From positions 1-7,621 of the forward strand of contig JALUEN010000248.1 in NCBI GenBank assembly GCA_027052755.1: 7,621 bases of DNA, in the 5' to 3' direction. Origin of the DNA: a bacterium (lineage in GTDB: Bacteria > DRYD01 > JALUEN01). Positions 6,444 through 7,621 of the stretch are shown here, piece after piece. The notes below the pieces were generated by a model. That model did not search any database and was not told the origin of the DNA. It saw nothing but the letters and a program-made list of their open reading frames with translations. How positions within the stretch are numbered: the first letter of the stretch is position 1; each line of letters starts with the position of its first letter. Both the position numbers and the translations under genes were made by a program.

Positions 6444-6450
6444 AGGAGGT
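6444..6450 (+). promoter_or_regulatory. Shine-Dalgarno sequence that fixes the GTG start of the MarC-family gene
   Basis: AGGAGGT lies directly after the ftsX stop and seven bases before the GTG at 6458. The first in-frame ATG is eleven codons further, already entering the first membrane helix, so GTG is preferred. Confidence 0.6.
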
Positions 6451-6457
6451 ACGAGGA

Positions 6458-7105
6458 GTGCTAGATCTGAAACTACTGAAACTCTTGGAGATGAGCATAT
6501 CGCTTTTCATGATAATAGACCCGATAGGTGTCGTTCCCCTCTTCACCAGCTTAACCTCTGGGATGTCTATGGAGGATAAGAACAGGATCATCAGAAATAC
6601 TAGCATCACCGTTTTCTCTGTTCTCCTCATCTCCGCCTTCTTTGGAAAGTACATATTGTCAATGTTTAGCATAAACTTACCAGCTTTCCAGGTAGCTGGA
6701 GGGATTATCCTCCTAATACTAGCTCTAGAGATGCTACACGCTTTTGATAGCCCTATGAAGAGAAAACCTGAGGAAGGAGAAGAGGCGACAGTTAGAGTCC
6801 AGAGAGACGAGCCTATATGGATTATCCCCCTAGCTATACCAATGTTAACAGGACCTGCAACCATGTCAACTGTTATCATCTATTTTTCTAAATTCCACGA
6901 CACCTTAAGCGTAGTGTGGTTTCTATTAACTTTCCTCATCATAGGGATAACGGTATTCCTCGTACTTAAGTTTGCTAATGAGATCACTGCCAAGCTAGGT
7001 AGAGCAGGTATAAACGTTATGACGAGGATTATGGGATTGTTACTTCTAGCTATAAGCATAGAGATGATAGTGAAAGGGATAAAGGAGATATGGTTTCTCA
7101 GTTAA
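6458..7105 (+). CDS. MarC-family (UPF0056) integral membrane protein
   Basis: This family of small inner-membrane proteins is widespread but its biochemical role is unsettled. The name comes from the E. coli mar region, yet MarC was later shown not to confer multidrug resistance. The 215-residue product is of family length. It has six predicted helices (about 8-30, 46-67, 74-95, 118-140, 152-172, 186-206). Family motifs are present: IIDPIGVVPLF (19-29), AFQVAGGIILL (76-86) with ALEML, PLAIPMLTGPATMS (124-137) and RIMGLLLLAISIEMI near the end. A charged cytoplasmic loop (about 98-117) separates the two three-helix halves, which look like an internal repeat. It follows ftsX by 17 bases and so is probably co-transcribed with ftsEX. 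A transporter role is possible but unproven. The family call is firm; the function is open. Confidence 0.9.
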   Translation: MLDLKLLKLLEMSISLFMIIDPIGVVPLFTSLTSGMSMEDKNRIIRNTSITVFSVLLISAFFGKYILSMFSINLPAFQVAGGIILLILALEMLHAFDSPMKRKPEEGEEATVRVQRDEPIWIIPLAIPMLTGPATMSTVIIYFSKFHDTLSVVWFLLTFLIIGITVFLVLKFANEITAKLGRAGINVMTRIMGLLLLAISIEMIVKGIKEIWFLS

Positions 7106-7121
7106 CATAGAACTAATTAAT

Positions 7122-7128
7122 AGGAGGT
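7122..7128 (+). promoter_or_regulatory. Shine-Dalgarno sequence that fixes the TTG start of the last gene
   Basis: AGGAGGT in the 30-base gap after the MarC-family gene lies seven bases before TTG at 7136. No ATG or GTG in the same frame is closer to it, so a TTG start is the best reading. Confidence 0.6.
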
Positions 7129-7135
7129 CGGAACC

Positions 7136-7621
7136 TTGGAACAGTTTAAGAGAAATGTAGAGAGTTATAGGACAAAAACCCTAAGTTTTTATAAGAAGAT
7201 ATTCTCCGAGGTGTTCAGGGAGGATGAATGGGACAATCTCAAGAAGCTTTACTCCCTATTGGATGACTCAGATAGGGAGGAGATAATAAGGACCTTCCTT
7301 GATAATCTCTTCCAGCTGAGAGAAGCCCAAGAAGTGTTGAAGAAGTGGATAAAGAAGGAGGAGGATTTGGAGCTTCTAAAGGATAGAGTCTTTAAGACTT
7401 TAAATAGGTTCCTCTCCTTAAAAGATGTGGATACATACTTAACCTGTCTTCAGAGCATAGGTGTAGCCCACTATAGGATCAAGCTTGACCCGAGGTTATT
7501 TCTAAAAGCTTGGCTCATCTTCAACAAGCACTTCCTAAGAAAGTTGAAGGAAAAAGCCTCTCAAAAGGGGATTCCCTGCTCTGCCGAATACCTAGATCTG
7601 CTTCACAGGAAGAACGTTTTT
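7136..7621 (+). CDS. Putative globin-coupled sensor protein, N-terminal part (3' end outside window)
   Basis: The frame is open for 162 codons from TTG 7136 to the window edge without a stop. The product is soluble and helical. FLDNLFQLREAQEVLKKW (about 54-71), LKDRVFKTLNRFL (81-93) and YLTCLQSIGVAHYRIKLDPRLF (101-122) resemble, in order, the helices of the sensor globin/protoglobin domain. The segment IGVAHYRIKLDPRLFLKAW matches the family pattern IGxxHxRIGLxPxWYxxA, making H112 the likely proximal heme ligand. Such domains bind heme and sense O2 or redox state. They usually precede a methyl-accepting chemotaxis, diguanylate cyclase or kinase domain, which would lie past the window end. The tyrosine often found on the distal side near FYDxL appears as Leu (L55), so ligand behaviour may differ. 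The call rests on motif memory, not a search. An unrelated helical protein is possible. Confidence 0.6.
   Translation, partial: MEQFKRNVESYRTKTLSFYKKIFSEVFREDEWDNLKKLYSLLDDSDREEIIRTFLDNLFQLREAQEVLKKWIKKEEDLELLKDRVFKTLNRFLSLKDVDTYLTCLQSIGVAHYRIKLDPRLFLKAWLIFNKHFLRKLKEKASQKGIPCSAEYLDLLHRKNVF

Noticed and set aside
6343..6879. Reverse-strand open frame of 178 codons opposite ftsX and the MarC-family gene
   Set aside because: It covers two clearly recognised genes on the other strand. Its translation is Ser/Ile/Arg-rich with no family resemblance, typical of an antisense shadow.
1..7621. CRISPR arrays, insertion sequences, tRNA or rRNA genes, attachment sites
   Set aside because: No repeated spaced units, transposase motifs, terminal inverted repeats or RNA-gene signatures were seen, and nearly all bases are coding.

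Overview
The window is a dense, single-strand run of bacterial genes. All of them read on the + strand, none overlap, and the longest gap is about 88 bases. It carries a bacterial F-type ATP synthase, FtsA and FtsE/FtsX, so the source is a bacterium. Coding is rich in AGG/AGA arginine, ATA isoleucine and charged residues (Lys, Glu, Arg). Nearly every gene has a strong purine-rich Shine-Dalgarno (SD) sequence, and GTG or TTG starts are common. This pattern suggests a thermophile from a deep-branching lineage (Aquificota-like groups or an uncultured thermophilic phylum). That is inference; the sequence alone does not name the organism.

Layout. Positions 1-352 hold the C-terminal 116 codons of the cell-division actin homologue FtsA, including its membrane-targeting helix. 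Only 21 bases later, an unusually ordered ATP synthase block begins: atpG (gamma), atpB (a), atpE (c, with an N-terminal signal peptide), atpF (b) and atpH (delta), spanning 374-3622. The alpha, beta and epsilon genes, which usually sit with these, are absent. Positions 3689-4816 encode a KamA-family radical SAM/PLP aminomutase with an altered substrate-binding residue. Then come ftsE (4835-5506) and ftsX (5526-6440), the ABC-type divisome regulator, followed by a MarC-family membrane protein (6458-7105). The window ends in a truncated gene (7136 onward) whose N-terminus looks like a globin-coupled heme sensor domain.

How it fits together. The five atp genes supply the central rotor gamma, the whole membrane Fo sector (a, c, b) and the delta connector. 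They should work with an alpha/beta/epsilon set encoded elsewhere. Divisome genes flank the block on both sides (ftsA before, ftsEX after), and in E. coli FtsEX acts on FtsA. The tight spacing and the lack of any convincing terminator suggest co-transcription of much of the run, but no promoter could be identified with confidence.

The observations most worth checking are: the split and reordered ATP synthase block embedded among division genes; the Arg substitution in the aminomutase, which argues against lysine as substrate; a strong SD followed by a two-codon ORF ending in TAG, in frame with atpB; the c-subunit signal peptide; and the partial globin-type sensor. No transposons, CRISPR arrays, tRNA or rRNA genes were seen.
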